Assembly (NCBI GenBank): GCA_003500135.1
Contig: DNTA01000069.1
Coordinates: 1-7,552, forward strand
Source of the DNA: Cytophagales bacterium
GTDB lineage: Bacteria; Bacteroidota; Bacteroidia; Cytophagales; Cyclobacteriaceae
Length of the DNA stretch: 7,552 bases
Direction: 5' to 3'
Made by a program: the position numbers and the translations under genes. Shown here piece by piece: positions 1 through 7,145 of the stretch (the stretch's first letter is position 1; each line of letters opens with the position of its first letter). Below the pieces are notes generated by a model. The model was not told where the DNA came from and searched no databases. It saw nothing but the letters and a program-made list of their open reading frames with translations.

Positions 1-1629
1 AATATAAAATCATATATATTAATGTTCATGACGATAATTTTTATTACATCATGTGTAAATGACTTGGACGTTGAACCTATCGATCCAAATATTGATACGG
101 CCAATAATGTATTCACAGATCCTGAAGCTTTTAAACAGGCGCTTGCTAAAATTTATGCAAGTTATGCCATTAGCGGTCAAACCGGTGGTGGTGGTGGAAA
201 TCCTGATATTGCTGGAATTGATGAAAATTTTGGTAATTATCTCAGGCAATTTTGGGGTCTACAAGAATTATCCACTGATGAGGCCATAATAGCTTGGGAT
301 GATGCTACCATTAAAAATTTCCATTGGCACACCTGGGCACCTAATGATGTATTCATCAGCGCTATGTATTCAAGAATTTTTTACTCTATTGCACTTAGTA
401 ATGAATTTATTAGAAATGCGAACGCTGGCAATGCCTCGGGAAGCTTTCAGGCTGAGTTAGACATAATGGTTGCTGAAGCAAGGTTTCTTAGAGCGCTATC
501 TTACTGGCATGCTATCGATATGTTTGGAAATGTTCCTTTCATTACAGAAAATGATCTCCCAGGTGCATTTTTTCCCGAAAGAATAACAAGAGCCGAGCTT
601 TTTGAATATGTGGAAAGTGAATTATTGGATATCGAAAATAATTTGGCGGCGGCACGTAGTCATGAGTATGCAAGAGCGGATCAGGGAGCTGCTTGGATGT
701 TGCTAGCTAAGCTATATTTGAATGCTGATATATACACAGGTCAACCCAGATATACTGATGCTTTAACATATATCAACCGGATTATCAATGCCGGTTATTC
801 TCTTGAATCTGAATATGAAAATATATTCGTGGCCGATAACCACTTAAGTAATGAAATAATCTTCCCTATTGCTTTTGATGGACTAAACACACAGCAGTAT
901 GGTGGCATGACCTTCTTATTGCATGCATCAAATGGTGGAGGTATGCCACTAAATGGTATAGATGGTGGATGGGGCGGAATTCGTACAATTAGTGATTTTG
1001 TTACTAAATTTGATGTTGAAGAAGGTGATTTTACAGATGTTGACCCCGAATTCACATCCATTCCAGATCAAAGGGGTATGTTCTTCTTTGATCCTCTTGA
1101 TGACGATGGCGAACCATACTGGCAATGGATAGTGTCAAATGTAGGTACTTTTACCCATGGGATTGGAGTGACAAAATTTAAAAATATATCTTCAGATGGT
1201 GGGCCAGCGCCAAATGCTCATCCGACATTTGTAAGTACAGACTTTCCTATGTTCAGATTAGGAGATGTGTATCTTATGTATGCTGAAACGGTTTTAAGAG
1301 GCGGAACAGGTGGAGATTTAGCTACAGCTGTTAATTACGTAAATGCGCTTAGAAAAAGAGGTTTTGGTGATAATTCAGCTGATATTACTGAAAGTGAATT
1401 AACACTTGATTTTATCCTTGACGAAAGAGCTCGAGAGCTATACTGGGAATGCCACAGAAGAACAGATTTAATTCGCTTCGGCCAATTCACGGATGGTACT
1501 TATGTATGGGAATGGAAAGGTAATGTGCAGGAAGGTATAAAAACTGAATCATTCAGAGACCTTTATCCCATTCCAACTAATGACTTAAATGCCAATCCTA
1601 AACTTGAACAAAACGATGGTTATAACTAA
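1..1629 (+). CDS. susD: SusD/RagB-family starch-binding outer-membrane lipoprotein, 5' partial
   Basis: SusD-type lipoproteins sit on the cell surface over a SusC TonB-dependent channel and deliver oligosaccharides to it. The frame is open from base 1. The first ATG (22) would leave only MFMTIIFITS before the lipobox, with no positive charge. Reading from base 1 adds NIKSYIL including a Lys, so the true start is most likely just before the window. Counting from base 1 (542 codons seen), the lipobox is ITSC with Cys18 (52-54), followed by VNDLD with acidic residues, as in surface-exported Bacteroidota lipoproteins. Family landmarks: QELSTDE in the N-terminal half, RFLRALSYWHAIDMFGN from residue 161, DERARELYWE from 474, and the closing LYPIP...NPKLEQNDGY (from about 521). 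A five-Gly run (residues 62-66) is encoded by (GGT)4GGA. The SusE gene follows 51 bases later, surely the same operon. The starch/maltodextrin substrate is inferred from the neighbouring GH13 genes. Confidence 0.93.
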   Translation, partial: NIKSYILMFMTIIFITSCVNDLDVEPIDPNIDTANNVFTDPEAFKQALAKIYASYAISGQTGGGGGNPDIAGIDENFGNYLRQFWGLQELSTDEAIIAWDDATIKNFHWHTWAPNDVFISAMYSRIFYSIALSNEFIRNANAGNASGSFQAELDIMVAEARFLRALSYWHAIDMFGNVPFITENDLPGAFFPERITRAELFEYVESELLDIENNLAAARSHEYARADQGAAWMLLAKLYLNADIYTGQPRYTDALTYINRIINAGYSLESEYENIFVADNHLSNEIIFPIAFDGLNTQQYGGMTFLLHASNGGGMPLNGIDGGWGGIRTISDFVTKFDVEEGDFTDVDPEFTSIPDQRGMFFFDPLDDDGEPYWQWIVSNVGTFTHGIGVTKFKNISSDGGPAPNAHPTFVSTDFPMFRLGDVYLMYAETVLRGGTGGDLATAVNYVNALRKRGFGDNSADITESELTLDFILDERARELYWECHRRTDLIRFGQFTDGTYVWEWKGNVQEGIKTESFRDLYPIPTNDLNANPKLEQNDGYN

Positions 1630-1670
1630 TTAATGTTAAGCGCCCTTTTGGGGTTCTTAACAAAATTAAT
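1629..1670 (+). promoter_or_regulatory. Intercistronic hairpin between the SusD and SusE genes
   Basis: GTTAAG (1635-1640) pairs perfectly with CTTAAC (1656-1661). Inside it, CCC (1643-1645) can pair with GGG (1651-1653) around a T-rich loop. Outside it, ATTAAT (1629-1634) can pair with ATTAAT (1665-1670) across a three-A bulge. No T-run follows, so it is not a standard intrinsic terminator. A hairpin in this position could protect the upstream message from 3' decay or set the SusD to SusE ratio. That role is inference; only the pairing is seen. Confidence 0.5.
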
Positions 1671-1680
1671 GTTGACATAA

Positions 1681-2751
1681 ATGAGTAATAAAATGAAAAA
1701 TCTAACATATATTTTATTCGCTTTTGCCCTTGCATCTATGTTTTCTTCATGTGACAAGGAAGGGGAAAAAGTATTTATAGCCAAAACTCCTACTAGTCCT
1801 CTTTACCAGGCTCCCGAAGATCCAGGAGGTCTTGAATTCACAAAAGATCAGGCAGATGAATCTATTAAGTTTGCTTGGACAGCGTCAGATTTTGGGTTTC
1901 AGGCATCAATCACCTATCAGATCCAAATTGCTAAAATCAATAGTTTTGAAGAAAGAGCTACTATTTTAACGACTCAGGAACTCAGTGGCAATGTTAAAGT
2001 TTCTGATATCAATGGCGTTTTGCTCGGCTGGGATTTACCCATAGGTGAAAGTTCAACAGTTTTTAGTAGGGTATTAGCTGCTGTAAATTCTAATGTAGAA
2101 CCTGTAATATCTGATGTTAAAGAATTCACTGTTACGCCTTATGAGACTTTGGTAGACTATCCAATGATTTATCTGCCAGGCGCTTATCAGGAATGGTCAC
2201 CAGGTGCAGAGATTGGAAGGCTCTATTCTTATGAATTTAATACTGTATATGAAGGAATCATTAGAATAGTTGAAACAGAGAACAATAATGGCGAGTTCAA
2301 AGTTACTCCAGCCCCTAATTGGAACAATGCCTGGGGAGGTTCACTTACGCAAAGTGGATCAAACTATTCCGGCACATTAGATCCGTCAGGAGGTAATTAC
2401 GTCGTTGAACCTGGTGTTTATGCACTAACTGTTGACACAGAAGCGCTTACCATCGAATTAAAAAAGACCAACGATTGGGGCATTATTGGTAACGCAATTC
2501 CACCTTATGACTGGAGTGTGGATATAGACATGATCTATAATGGCCAACGCCAAATGTGGGAAGTCACAGGAGATTTTGAAGCTGGTGATTTCAAATTTAG
2601 AGCAAATGACGGTTGGGACTTGAATTATGGCGACTCAGGAGCTGATGGCTCTCTTGATCAAGGTGGAGATAATATTGTACTTGCAGCAGGTGGTAATTAC
2701 ACGATTAGATTTGATGAGTTAAATCTTACTTATCAAATTATTGAAAATTAA
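1681..2751 (+). CDS. susE: SusE-like starch-binding outer-membrane lipoprotein
   Basis: SusE/SusF proteins are surface lipoproteins that hold starch with carbohydrate-binding modules and have no enzymatic activity. The 356-residue product opens with a lipoprotein signal: hydrophobic LTYILFAFALASM, lipobox FSSC with Cys24, then DKEGEK. An in-frame TAA lies directly before ATG 1681. The internal ATG at 1693 (MKNLTYILF) gives an equally good or better signal peptide, so the start is uncertain by four codons. After the signal comes a SusE N-terminal, FN3-like beta domain (about 36-150). Two SusE/F-type binding modules follow: about 160-262, starting YPMIYLPGAYQEWSP, and about 266-356, starting WGIIGNAIPPYDWS. 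Both have the pattern of a ligand-side Trp near the start and a closing TIELKK or TYQIIEN strand. There is one fewer module than in longer SusF proteins and no separate SusF gene follows. The gene ends an operon at a strong terminator. Confidence 0.9.
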   Translation: MSNKMKNLTYILFAFALASMFSSCDKEGEKVFIAKTPTSPLYQAPEDPGGLEFTKDQADESIKFAWTASDFGFQASITYQIQIAKINSFEERATILTTQELSGNVKVSDINGVLLGWDLPIGESSTVFSRVLAAVNSNVEPVISDVKEFTVTPYETLVDYPMIYLPGAYQEWSPGAEIGRLYSYEFNTVYEGIIRIVETENNNGEFKVTPAPNWNNAWGGSLTQSGSNYSGTLDPSGGNYVVEPGVYALTVDTEALTIELKKTNDWGIIGNAIPPYDWSVDIDMIYNGQRQMWEVTGDFEAGDFKFRANDGWDLNYGDSGADGSLDQGGDNIVLAAGGNYTIRFDELNLTYQIIEN

Positions 2752-2769
2752 AATCTCCTGAATTTTTTC

Positions 2770-2816
2770 GAAGCACAATCATGTCAAAAAATCGAATGAT
2801 TGTGCTTCTTTTTTTT
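2770..2816 (+). terminator. Strong intrinsic terminator after the SusE gene
   Basis: A perfect 13-bp stem, GAAGCACAATCAT (2770-2782) with ATGATTGTGCTTC (2796-2808), closes a 13-base loop and is followed by eight T (2809-2816). It begins 18 bases after the SusE stop. It separates the SusD-SusE transcript from the downstream GH13 gene, which therefore probably has its own promoter or depends on read-through. Confidence 0.93.
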
Positions 2817-2871
2817 ATCTTATAGATATTTCAATTCGATTCTAATTTTTACCAATCAAAATTTATGTCTC

Positions 2872-5685
2872 ATGAAAATAGTATATCTATTCATCCTAGT
2901 GATATTTTCTTCTCTCACGATAGTATTTGCGCAAACCCCGGTAATCGATCCTCCCATCTTCACTCCATCAACAGAGATCACGATTACTTATGATGTAACC
3001 GGAACAAACCTGGAAAACTTAAGTGAAGCCTGGTTATGGTGCTGGATGCCTCAAAATGGCGGTGATATCGATGCGACATCAAACATCAACCCGGCCAATA
3101 GTGATTCGAACGCTACTGACCAGGCAAAATTTACAAAAACCACTGAAGGCGGTAAAACCTTATTCACATTGACTTTTACTCCTCAAGACTTTTTTGATGA
3201 GGACATATCCACTGAGGACGATATGGGATTGATAATCAAAGGGAATGACTGGGCTGATGGTCAAACATCCAACTATATTGTTACCTTTTATCAGGGTGGC
3301 TTTGAAGTAACGCTACAAAACCCAAGAAATGACCCTCAATTTGTTGACACCAACGATGAATTAATCATTGAAGCTTTCGCAATCGAAAATGCAACATTTA
3401 CATTAAGCATTAATGGCACGCAAGTTGATCAAAAGACAGGTTTATCAGAGTACAGCTATACCCATTTGGTCACTGAAACTTCCGGACAGATCCCTATGTC
3501 CCTTTTCGTAGAAGATGAGACCACCGACGAAGATACAACCATTAATTTTAGCTATATCCTGCGAATCCCATCGGTAAGCCAACCCCTGCCTGATGGCATT
3601 ATTCCCGGAATTAACTATCATGACAATGATGATACGAAAGCCACATTGTGCTTGTGGGCGCCCGGAAAAAATTCTGCCTTTGTATTGGGAGAATTTAACG
3701 ACTTTAAAATTGACGCCAATTTCCAAATGTTTTATGCTGGTGAGTATTTCTGGCTGGAAATTACCGGCCTTAATCCTGGTGAGGAATATGCCTTTCAATA
3801 CCTGGTAGACGAGTCGATATATATTGCCGATCCATATTCTGAAAAAATATTGGATCCCGATGATCGTTTCATTCCTGAAACTATTTATCCGAATTTAAAA
3901 CCTTACCCTGAGGCAGCATTAAAGCCCGACTGGTACAAAAACAGACTGGCTATCATTGAAACCGCACAGGAAGAATTTAACTGGCAGCACACGGATTATA
4001 ACCGGCCTGCCAAAGAAGATCTGATTGTTTACGAATTGCACATACGTGATTTTTTTGCCGAAGACGATCGTAATTATTTAAACCTGATCGATACCCTCTC
4101 TTACCTTCAGGAATTAGGGGTAAATACTATTGAACTCATGCCCATACAGGAGTTTGCAGGAAACAGCAGTTGGGGGTACAATCCAACATTTATGTTTGCA
4201 GTAGATAAGGCTTATGGTACAGAAGAGGCTCTGAAACAATTTATCGATGCAGCTCATGAAAAAGGTATTGCAGTTGTTTTGGATATTGTATTCAATCATA
4301 TGGATGTACCTAACCCTTATGTGGCCATGTGGTTTGATTACGGTACATTTACTGTTGAACCGGATAACCCAATGTTCAATGTTACCGCCACGCACCCTTT
4401 CAGTGTATTCTTTGACATGAATCACGAAAGCGATATGGCCAAGCATTTCATGGATACAACCATTCATTACTGGATCAATGAGTATAAGGTCGATGGTTTT
4501 CGATTTGACCTGTCAAAAGGGTTTACTCAAACCAATTCAGGCAATGATGTAGGTGCCTGGAGTTCGAGAGATAACTCGAGGATTGCACTCTTAAAAAGAA
4601 TGGCGGATAAAGTTTGGAGTTATGCACCTGACAACTGGTTGATTCTTGAACATTTTGCCGACAATGCGGAAGAAACAGAACTGTCTGAATATGGAATGAT
4701 GCTTTGGGGCAATATGCATGGCAGTTATAAAGAAACTATTTTAGGTTTTCATGACAATAATAAATCCAACCTTGAATGGGGATATGCCAAAGAAAGGGGT
4801 TGGGATAATTTGAACCTGGTTACCTACATGGAAAGCCATGACGAGGAAAGACAAACGGTAGAAGCCCGCGAAAATGGAAGAATAGCCGGAGATTACAATA
4901 CAAGAAGATTATCTACTGCTCTGGAAAGAATTAAGGCCGCGTCTGCCTTCCTTTATTTCACACCTGGACCTAAAATGTTATGGCAATTTGGTGAACTGGG
5001 GTATGACATATCCATTAATGAAAATGGAAGAACAGGTGAAAAACCGGTAAAATGGGAGTACTACGACGAACCTGCAAGAAAGAAACTATACGATGTGATT
5101 TCTGAAATTACAGCCTTGCGTAGCTCTATCGATCTTACTAATGCCGGTTTCAACTGGTCCGTAGATGGAGAAACAAAATGGATCAGTATTGATGCCGATC
5201 CTTTTGACATTACCATCGCCACCAACTTTGATGTTATTTCTAAGGAAATCGCTCCTCAATTCGCCCAAACGGGTACCTGGTACGATTTATTTACTGACGA
5301 AACCATTGAAGTAACGGGAAGCAGTCAGGTATTTACCTATGCACCGGGTCAATTCCACATTTTCACCTCTCAGGAAATTGAAGGCGTGAAAAGTGATTTG
5401 GTACCTTGGAACCCGAATAGAATTACATCTGTAGAAGATGAGTTAATTGATAGTAATATCATTATTTATCCTAATCCGGCCCAAACTGAAATTAACGTAT
5501 CTTTATTGAATGGCGAATACCATAACATCTCTATTCATGATATGAATGGCCGATTTATTAATGATGTATCAATTAACCCGGGAGGAATCACCAATATTGA
5601 TGTTTCAACGCTTAATAGCGGAATGTATTACCTCAGAGTAGAAACACAAGAGGGAATTTCATTCCACAAATTCCTAAAAAATTAA
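2872..5685 (+). CDS. Secreted multidomain GH13 alpha-amylase-family enzyme with T9SS type A sorting domain
   Basis: A 937-residue extracellular alpha-glucan-active enzyme. The start is ATG 2872: it gives a clean Sec signal, MKIVYLFILVIFSS...VFA with probable cleavage A20/Q21. Longer readings begin at a TTG inside the preceding terminator. Order of parts: an unassigned beta-type region with WLWCWMPQ at 54-61 (about 22-140); a second Ig-like beta domain (about 144-230); a CBM48-like E-set domain (about 240-330, LWAPG...LGEFNDF); a GH13 barrel (about 384-755); a C-terminal beta domain (to about 833); and a T9SS type A sorting domain (about 860-937, YPNP at 866-869, ending YYLRVET...HKFLKN). GH13 regions: I DIVFNH (D471, N475, H476); II GFRFD with R544 and nucleophile D546; III LILEHF with acid/base E593; IV ESHDEE with H656 and D657. 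The set is complete, so it should be active. CBM48 plus SWGYNP recalls debranching or branching-type GH13s, so exact specificity (amylase, pullulanase or other) is open. Confidence 0.92.
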   Translation: MKIVYLFILVIFSSLTIVFAQTPVIDPPIFTPSTEITITYDVTGTNLENLSEAWLWCWMPQNGGDIDATSNINPANSDSNATDQAKFTKTTEGGKTLFTLTFTPQDFFDEDISTEDDMGLIIKGNDWADGQTSNYIVTFYQGGFEVTLQNPRNDPQFVDTNDELIIEAFAIENATFTLSINGTQVDQKTGLSEYSYTHLVTETSGQIPMSLFVEDETTDEDTTINFSYILRIPSVSQPLPDGIIPGINYHDNDDTKATLCLWAPGKNSAFVLGEFNDFKIDANFQMFYAGEYFWLEITGLNPGEEYAFQYLVDESIYIADPYSEKILDPDDRFIPETIYPNLKPYPEAALKPDWYKNRLAIIETAQEEFNWQHTDYNRPAKEDLIVYELHIRDFFAEDDRNYLNLIDTLSYLQELGVNTIELMPIQEFAGNSSWGYNPTFMFAVDKAYGTEEALKQFIDAAHEKGIAVVLDIVFNHMDVPNPYVAMWFDYGTFTVEPDNPMFNVTATHPFSVFFDMNHESDMAKHFMDTTIHYWINEYKVDGFRFDLSKGFTQTNSGNDVGAWSSRDNSRIALLKRMADKVWSYAPDNWLILEHFADNAEETELSEYGMMLWGNMHGSYKETILGFHDNNKSNLEWGYAKERGWDNLNLVTYMESHDEERQTVEARENGRIAGDYNTRRLSTALERIKAASAFLYFTPGPKMLWQFGELGYDISINENGRTGEKPVKWEYYDEPARKKLYDVISEITALRSSIDLTNAGFNWSVDGETKWISIDADPFDITIATNFDVISKEIAPQFAQTGTWYDLFTDETIEVTGSSQVFTYAPGQFHIFTSQEIEGVKSDLVPWNPNRITSVEDELIDSNIIIYPNPAQTEINVSLLNGEYHNISIHDMNGRFINDVSINPGGITNIDVSTLNSGMYYLRVETQEGISFHKFLKN

Positions 5686-5690
5686 AAAAT

Positions 5691-5726
5691 TGACGCTCGT
5701 CATGTACTGGACGAGTGTCATTTTTT
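5691..5726 (+). terminator. Intrinsic terminator after the secreted GH13 gene
   Basis: TGACGCTCGTC (5691-5701) pairs with GACGAGTGTCA (5710-5720) over 11 positions, one of them a G-U pair. The loop is eight bases and six T follow (5721-5726). Six A at 5684-5689, overlapping the stop codon, can extend the stem against the T-run, so the structure may also work in reverse. It isolates the amylase gene from the aldolase gene. Confidence 0.9.
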
Positions 5727-5796
5727 ATCTTTACCAAACTTTAATAAGTTTATTTGTTGTATTAATAAATCTGATAAACCATAAATAACTAAAATT

Positions 5797-6870
5797 ATGA
5801 GCGTTGCAACGAAATTCAGACCAGGCGTATTACATGGACAAGAGGTTACCGACCTCCTGAACTATGCCAATGAAAATAATTTCGCCTTACCTGCAGTAAA
5901 TGTTATCAACACAAGTTCTGTCAATGCAGTACTCGAAACCGCACGTGACCTGAACTCTCCTGTTATCATTCAGTTCTCAAATGGTGGAGCCGTATTTTTC
6001 GCCGGAAAAGGTTTGAGTAATGAAAACCAGCAGGCAGCTATTGCCGGTGGTATATCCGGTGCGCACCACGTACACCAAATGGCAAAAGCATATGGTGTTT
6101 CCGTTATTCTTCACACTGACCACTGTGCTAAGAAACTTCTTCCTTGGATCGATGGATTATTGGATGCAGGAGAGCAGTTCTACAAAGAAAATGGTTACCC
6201 ACTCTACAGCTCACACATGCTTGACCTTTCTGAAGAGCCTATTGAAGAAAACATCGATATCTCTAAGCAATACCTCAAAAGAATGGCTAAAATGGGTATG
6301 ACCATTGAAATAGAATTAGGTGTAACCGGTGGTGAAGAAGATGGCGTGGACAATACTGACGTAGATAGTTCTAAACTATACACTCAGCCCGAAGAAGTGG
6401 CATATGCCTACGAAGAGCTTGGCAAAGTAAGTCCTAACTTCACTATCGCGGCAGCTTTTGGTAATGTTCATGGTGTTTACAAACCAGGTAATGTAGTGCT
6501 TACTCCTGAAATCCTTAAAAATTCACAGGACTTTATCCAGGAGAAATTTGGAACAGGTCACAACCCTGTAAACTTTGTGTTCCACGGAGGTTCTGGTTCT
6601 GAAAAAGAAAAAATTCAGGCTGCCATCGAATATGGAGCAATCAAAATGAACATCGATACTGATATGCAATGGGCATTTGCACATGGTGTGAAACAGTATA
6701 TGGATGAGAAAAACGGCTATCTGCAATCTCAGATCGGTAACCCTGAAGGTGATGATAAGCCTAATAAGAAGTACTACGATCCTCGTGTATGGCTCAGAAA
6801 AGGTGAAGAATCATTCGTAGCCCGATTGAAAGAAGCTTTCGAAGATCTGAACTGTATAAACAGAAACTAA
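5797..6870 (+). CDS. fbaA: Class II (class IIA) fructose-bisphosphate aldolase, zinc-dependent
   Basis: Cytosolic glycolytic and gluconeogenic enzyme that reversibly splits fructose 1,6-bisphosphate into glycerone phosphate and glyceraldehyde 3-phosphate. The 357 residues match the length of E. coli FbaA (359) and are near-collinear with it, recalled from memory. Shared blocks include NNFALPAVN, QFSNGGA, SGAHHVHQMA, HTDHCAKKLLPWIDGLLDAG, FGNVHGVYKPGNVVLTP, FHGGSGS, MNIDTD and PNKKYYDPRVWLR. By that alignment D108 is the catalytic Asp, H109, H225 and H263 bind zinc, E173 is the metal-site Glu, and E181 in the GGEEDGVDN loop is the proton-transfer Glu. All are present. ATG 5797 gives the full family N-terminus; there is no clear Shine-Dalgarno sequence, and no convincing promoter could be read in 5727-5796. 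The gene is single and lies between two terminators, so it is probably its own transcription unit despite sitting between two amylase genes. Confidence 0.97.
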   Translation: MSVATKFRPGVLHGQEVTDLLNYANENNFALPAVNVINTSSVNAVLETARDLNSPVIIQFSNGGAVFFAGKGLSNENQQAAIAGGISGAHHVHQMAKAYGVSVILHTDHCAKKLLPWIDGLLDAGEQFYKENGYPLYSSHMLDLSEEPIEENIDISKQYLKRMAKMGMTIEIELGVTGGEEDGVDNTDVDSSKLYTQPEEVAYAYEELGKVSPNFTIAAAFGNVHGVYKPGNVVLTPEILKNSQDFIQEKFGTGHNPVNFVFHGGSGSEKEKIQAAIEYGAIKMNIDTDMQWAFAHGVKQYMDEKNGYLQSQIGNPEGDDKPNKKYYDPRVWLRKGEESFVARLKEAFEDLNCINRN

Positions 6871-6887
6871 TTGACATAACAAACACT

Positions 6888-6913
6888 AGGTGGGCTGTAA
6901 CGCCCACCTTTTT
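6888..6913 (+). terminator. Intrinsic terminator after the aldolase gene
   Basis: A perfect 8-bp GC-rich stem, AGGTGGGC (6888-6895) with GCCCACCT (6902-6909), has a six-base loop. A T-run covers 6909-6913, its first T being the last base of the stem. It starts 17 bases after the aldolase stop. Confidence 0.9.
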
Positions 6914-6921
6914 AAAATGCT

Positions 6922-6979
6922 TTGCTGTGAATTAAATATCTCCATTACTTCCCTCCCTCCTTTTTTGAAATCACAGCAA
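6922..6979. repeat. Separated 9-bp perfect inverted repeat
   Basis: TTGCTGTGA (6922-6930) and TCACAGCAA (6971-6979) are exact reverse complements 40 bases apart. Past one mismatch, TT (6932-6933) can pair with AA (6968-6969). The enclosed segment is pyrimidine-rich. It could be a long-looped RNA stem or two half-sites for a DNA-binding protein. It lies six bases upstream of the palindromic operator-like site, which favours a regulatory role, but its function is not known. Confidence 0.45.
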
Positions 6980-6984
6980 TATAC

Positions 6985-6998
6985 CGAAAACGTTTCCG
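6985..6998. promoter_or_regulatory. LacI-family operator-like palindrome
   Basis: CGAAAACGTTTCCG is a palindrome around the central CG with six of seven symmetric pairs and a perfect AAACGTTT core. LacI-family regulators bind such sites with a central CG step, and LacI-type regulators often control maltodextrin loci. TAACTTTA follows at once (6999-7006) and matches seven of eight positions of the Bacteroidota -7 element TAnnTTTG, but no good -33 element is visible at the right spacing. A half-site, ACGTTTC, recurs at 7205-7211. The regulator itself is not in the window, so the call rests on pattern and context. Confidence 0.45.
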
Positions 6999-7113
6999 TA
7001 ACTTTACTCCCATTTACGACTCATTTCAGGTTAGTAGTCAGACACCTTGTCCTTGAGCTTTTTTATAAGAATTGCAATCTCATACTGCTATTTATCTGCC
7101 TGGATTGTTATTT

Positions 7114-7145
7114 TTTGATTTTAAAAGAGTATTTTTATAGATTAT
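7114..7145 (+). promoter_or_regulatory. Weak Bacteroidota-type promoter candidate for the SusG-like gene
   Basis: TTTG (7114-7117) could be a -33 element, and TAGATTAT (7138-7145), 20 bases further on, keeps six of eight positions of TAnnTTTG. An overlapping alternative -7 is TATTTTTA (7130-7137). Start of transcription near 7150 would leave a leader of a little over 100 bases. The stretch is very AT-rich, so chance matches are likely. Confidence 0.25.

Noticed and set aside
22..24. ATG 22 as the true SusD start
   Set aside because: It leaves a ten-residue signal with no Lys or Arg before the lipobox Cys, whereas the frame stays open to base 1 and adds NIKSYIL. The start is most likely outside the window.
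2800..2871. Longer GH13 reading that begins at a TTG at 2800
   Set aside because: The TTG lies in the 3' arm of the SusE terminator and would put 24 extra residues before a textbook signal peptide. ATG 2872 is the natural start.
3445..3798. Antisense open stretches of about 117 codons inside the GH13 gene (also at 4114-4467)
   Set aside because: They lie opposite strongly conserved GH13 and CBM48 coding sequence and show no recognisable domain, so they are shadows of the + strand gene.
5745..5773. Promoter-like TAAGTTTA, TTTG and TAAATCTG before the aldolase gene
   Set aside because: No pair has acceptable -33/-7 spacing and the region is very AT-rich, so no specific promoter can be supported.
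6926..6975. TGTGA...TCACA as a CRP-type binding site
   Set aside because: The CRP consensus has TGTGA and TCACA about six bases apart; here they are 40 apart. Only the inverted repeat as such is reported.
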